Positions 12,988 to 13,693 of a stretch of DNA of 13,693 bases are shown here, piece after piece (the first letter of the stretch is position 1; every line of letters begins with the position of its first letter). Source of the stretch: CAYNDB01 sp964395915 (GTDB lineage: Bacteria; Nitrospinota_A; UBA7883; JAJRTC01); assembly GCA_964395915.1 (NCBI GenBank), contig CAYNDB010000069.1, positions 1 to 13,693 of the forward strand. Direction: 5' to 3'. The notes under the pieces were generated by a model, which saw only the letters and a list, made by a program, of their open reading frames with translations, ran no database searches and was not told the DNA's origin. The position numbers and the translations under genes are program-made.

Positions 12988-13693
12988 CTAGTAATACTCA
13001 AGGTCGGACCTCTCCACAAGCTTCATTCTTGCGGCTGTCTTGAAAAAGAATTCGAGTCCCTCCCTCTCCTGCTCTCCCAGATCATAATATATCCGTTTGG
13101 TAAGGTAATCCAGCAGGGCGTCGGCTTCTTGGTGGGACTTCGTTTCCTGTTTGGCTATAAGCTCTCTGTTACTTACGCCGATTCGCTTCGCTTCCTCAAT
13201 CACCGCTATGGTATGGTCCCACCTCTTTCCACGGTGAGCGCAAAGAATCGCATGCACGAACGGCAGGGCGGAATATTGATACCATAACTCTCCAAGGTCA
13301 TGGACAACGTATTTGTCACGGTTGAGAAAGTAGGCCGCGTCGCCTATCACCAAACCGGCGTCTGCGGAGTCGAGCATTTTATCGGGGTTGTTCTCGCCGA
13401 CCACAATATTAGGCTCCTTGCCGAACAATTCCTTGAAAAGAATTATCAACATTGCCACAGAGGTTCTCGACTTCGGGTCGACACAAACAGACTCCACATC
13501 CTCTATCGCAAGTTCGGAATAGAGCAGAACAGTATCCACCTTCCCACGCGACGCAATGCAGAGCGATGGCACGATCACCGCGTCCTTGTTCCTTCCGTAT
13601 TCAACCGACGGTATCAGGGCAAGGTCTAGGTCGCCATCATGAAACCGCATGGCCAGGTTTGAAGGAGTGTCCAGCGCCATTTCAAACGGTTTA
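12988..13693 (-). CDS. mqnA: Chorismate dehydratase of the futalosine menaquinone pathway, N-terminus outside the window
   Basis: MqnA dehydrates chorismate to 3-[(1-carboxyvinyl)oxy]benzoate, the entry step of futalosine-dependent menaquinone synthesis. The visible part includes DTPSNLAMRFHDGDLDLALIPS, EY soon after, VDPKSRTSVAMLIILF, GLVIGDAAYF and LGELWYQYSALPFVHAI, all typical of the family's two-lobed, periplasmic-binding-protein-like fold. The frame is open to the window edge (KPFE before the first visible Met), so the ATG at 13680 is internal; roughly 35-45 N-terminal residues are missing. Its neighbour on the left is the Deg9-like protease, with a 36-bp gap. It implies that this organism makes menaquinone by the futalosine route. 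Confidence 0.93.
   Translation of the reverse strand, partial: KPFEMALDTPSNLAMRFHDGDLDLALIPSVEYGRNKDAVIVPSLCIASRGKVDTVLLYSELAIEDVESVCVDPKSRTSVAMLIILFKELFGKEPNIVVGENNPDKMLDSADAGLVIGDAAYFLNRDKYVVHDLGELWYQYSALPFVHAILCAHRGKRWDHTIAVIEEAKRIGVSNRELIAKQETKSHQEADALLDYLTKRIYYDLGEQEREGLEFFFKTAARMKLVERSDLEYY

Overview
The window is a 13.7 kb stretch of a bacterial chromosome with moderate GC content. It reads as ordinary, gene-dense housekeeping DNA, with one short non-coding repeat element and one assembly gap of exactly 100 N (1514-1613). The organism is probably a Gram-negative, diderm bacterium: it has a DAP-type lysine/peptidoglycan pathway, a secreted HtrA-type protease, and an MqnA of the futalosine menaquinone route. 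The lysA-dapF-dapA-dapB order and the DUF3536/GH57 protein recall Desulfobacterota or Nitrospinota-like lineages, but that placement is a low-confidence inference. No rRNA, tRNA, CRISPR array, transposase gene or phage gene was found.

Left half, + strand (1-7421). It begins with the 3' part of a retropepsin-like aspartic protease and a small Lys/Ala/Glu-rich coiled-coil protein. Next come a DUF2400 (TIGR02757) protein interrupted by the gap, a typical 2-Cys peroxiredoxin with a clear terminator, and endonuclease IV (nfo). A roughly 200-bp MITE-like inverted-repeat element (3577-3773) sits in the following intergenic region. After it come an unrecognised acidic 126-residue protein, protein-L-isoaspartate O-methyltransferase (pcm), and an 801-residue GH57/DUF3536 glycoside hydrolase. 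The visible part of the DUF2400 protein carries endonuclease III-like landmarks (LDTHV and C-X8-C-X2-C-X5-C). The stretch 1200-4978 therefore combines a possible base-excision protein, a peroxide scavenger, an AP endonuclease and a protein-repair enzyme.

Right half, - strand (7440-13693). A compact lysine/DAP operon is read leftwards as lysA, dapF, dapA, dapB. It has a 6-nt lysA/dapF gap and an 8-nt dapA/dapB overlap, and a good sigma70-like promoter lies upstream of lysA with a tandem 8-bp repeat filling its spacer. Upstream is a secreted trypsin-like protease whose C-terminal half resembles plant Deg9, then mqnA (chorismate dehydratase), which runs off the right edge. The two halves converge at 7421/7440.

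Most genes are well-known families. The points most worth a second look are the endonuclease III-like signature of the DUF2400 protein, the MITE-like element, the Deg9-type protease and the repeat-bearing lysA promoter.
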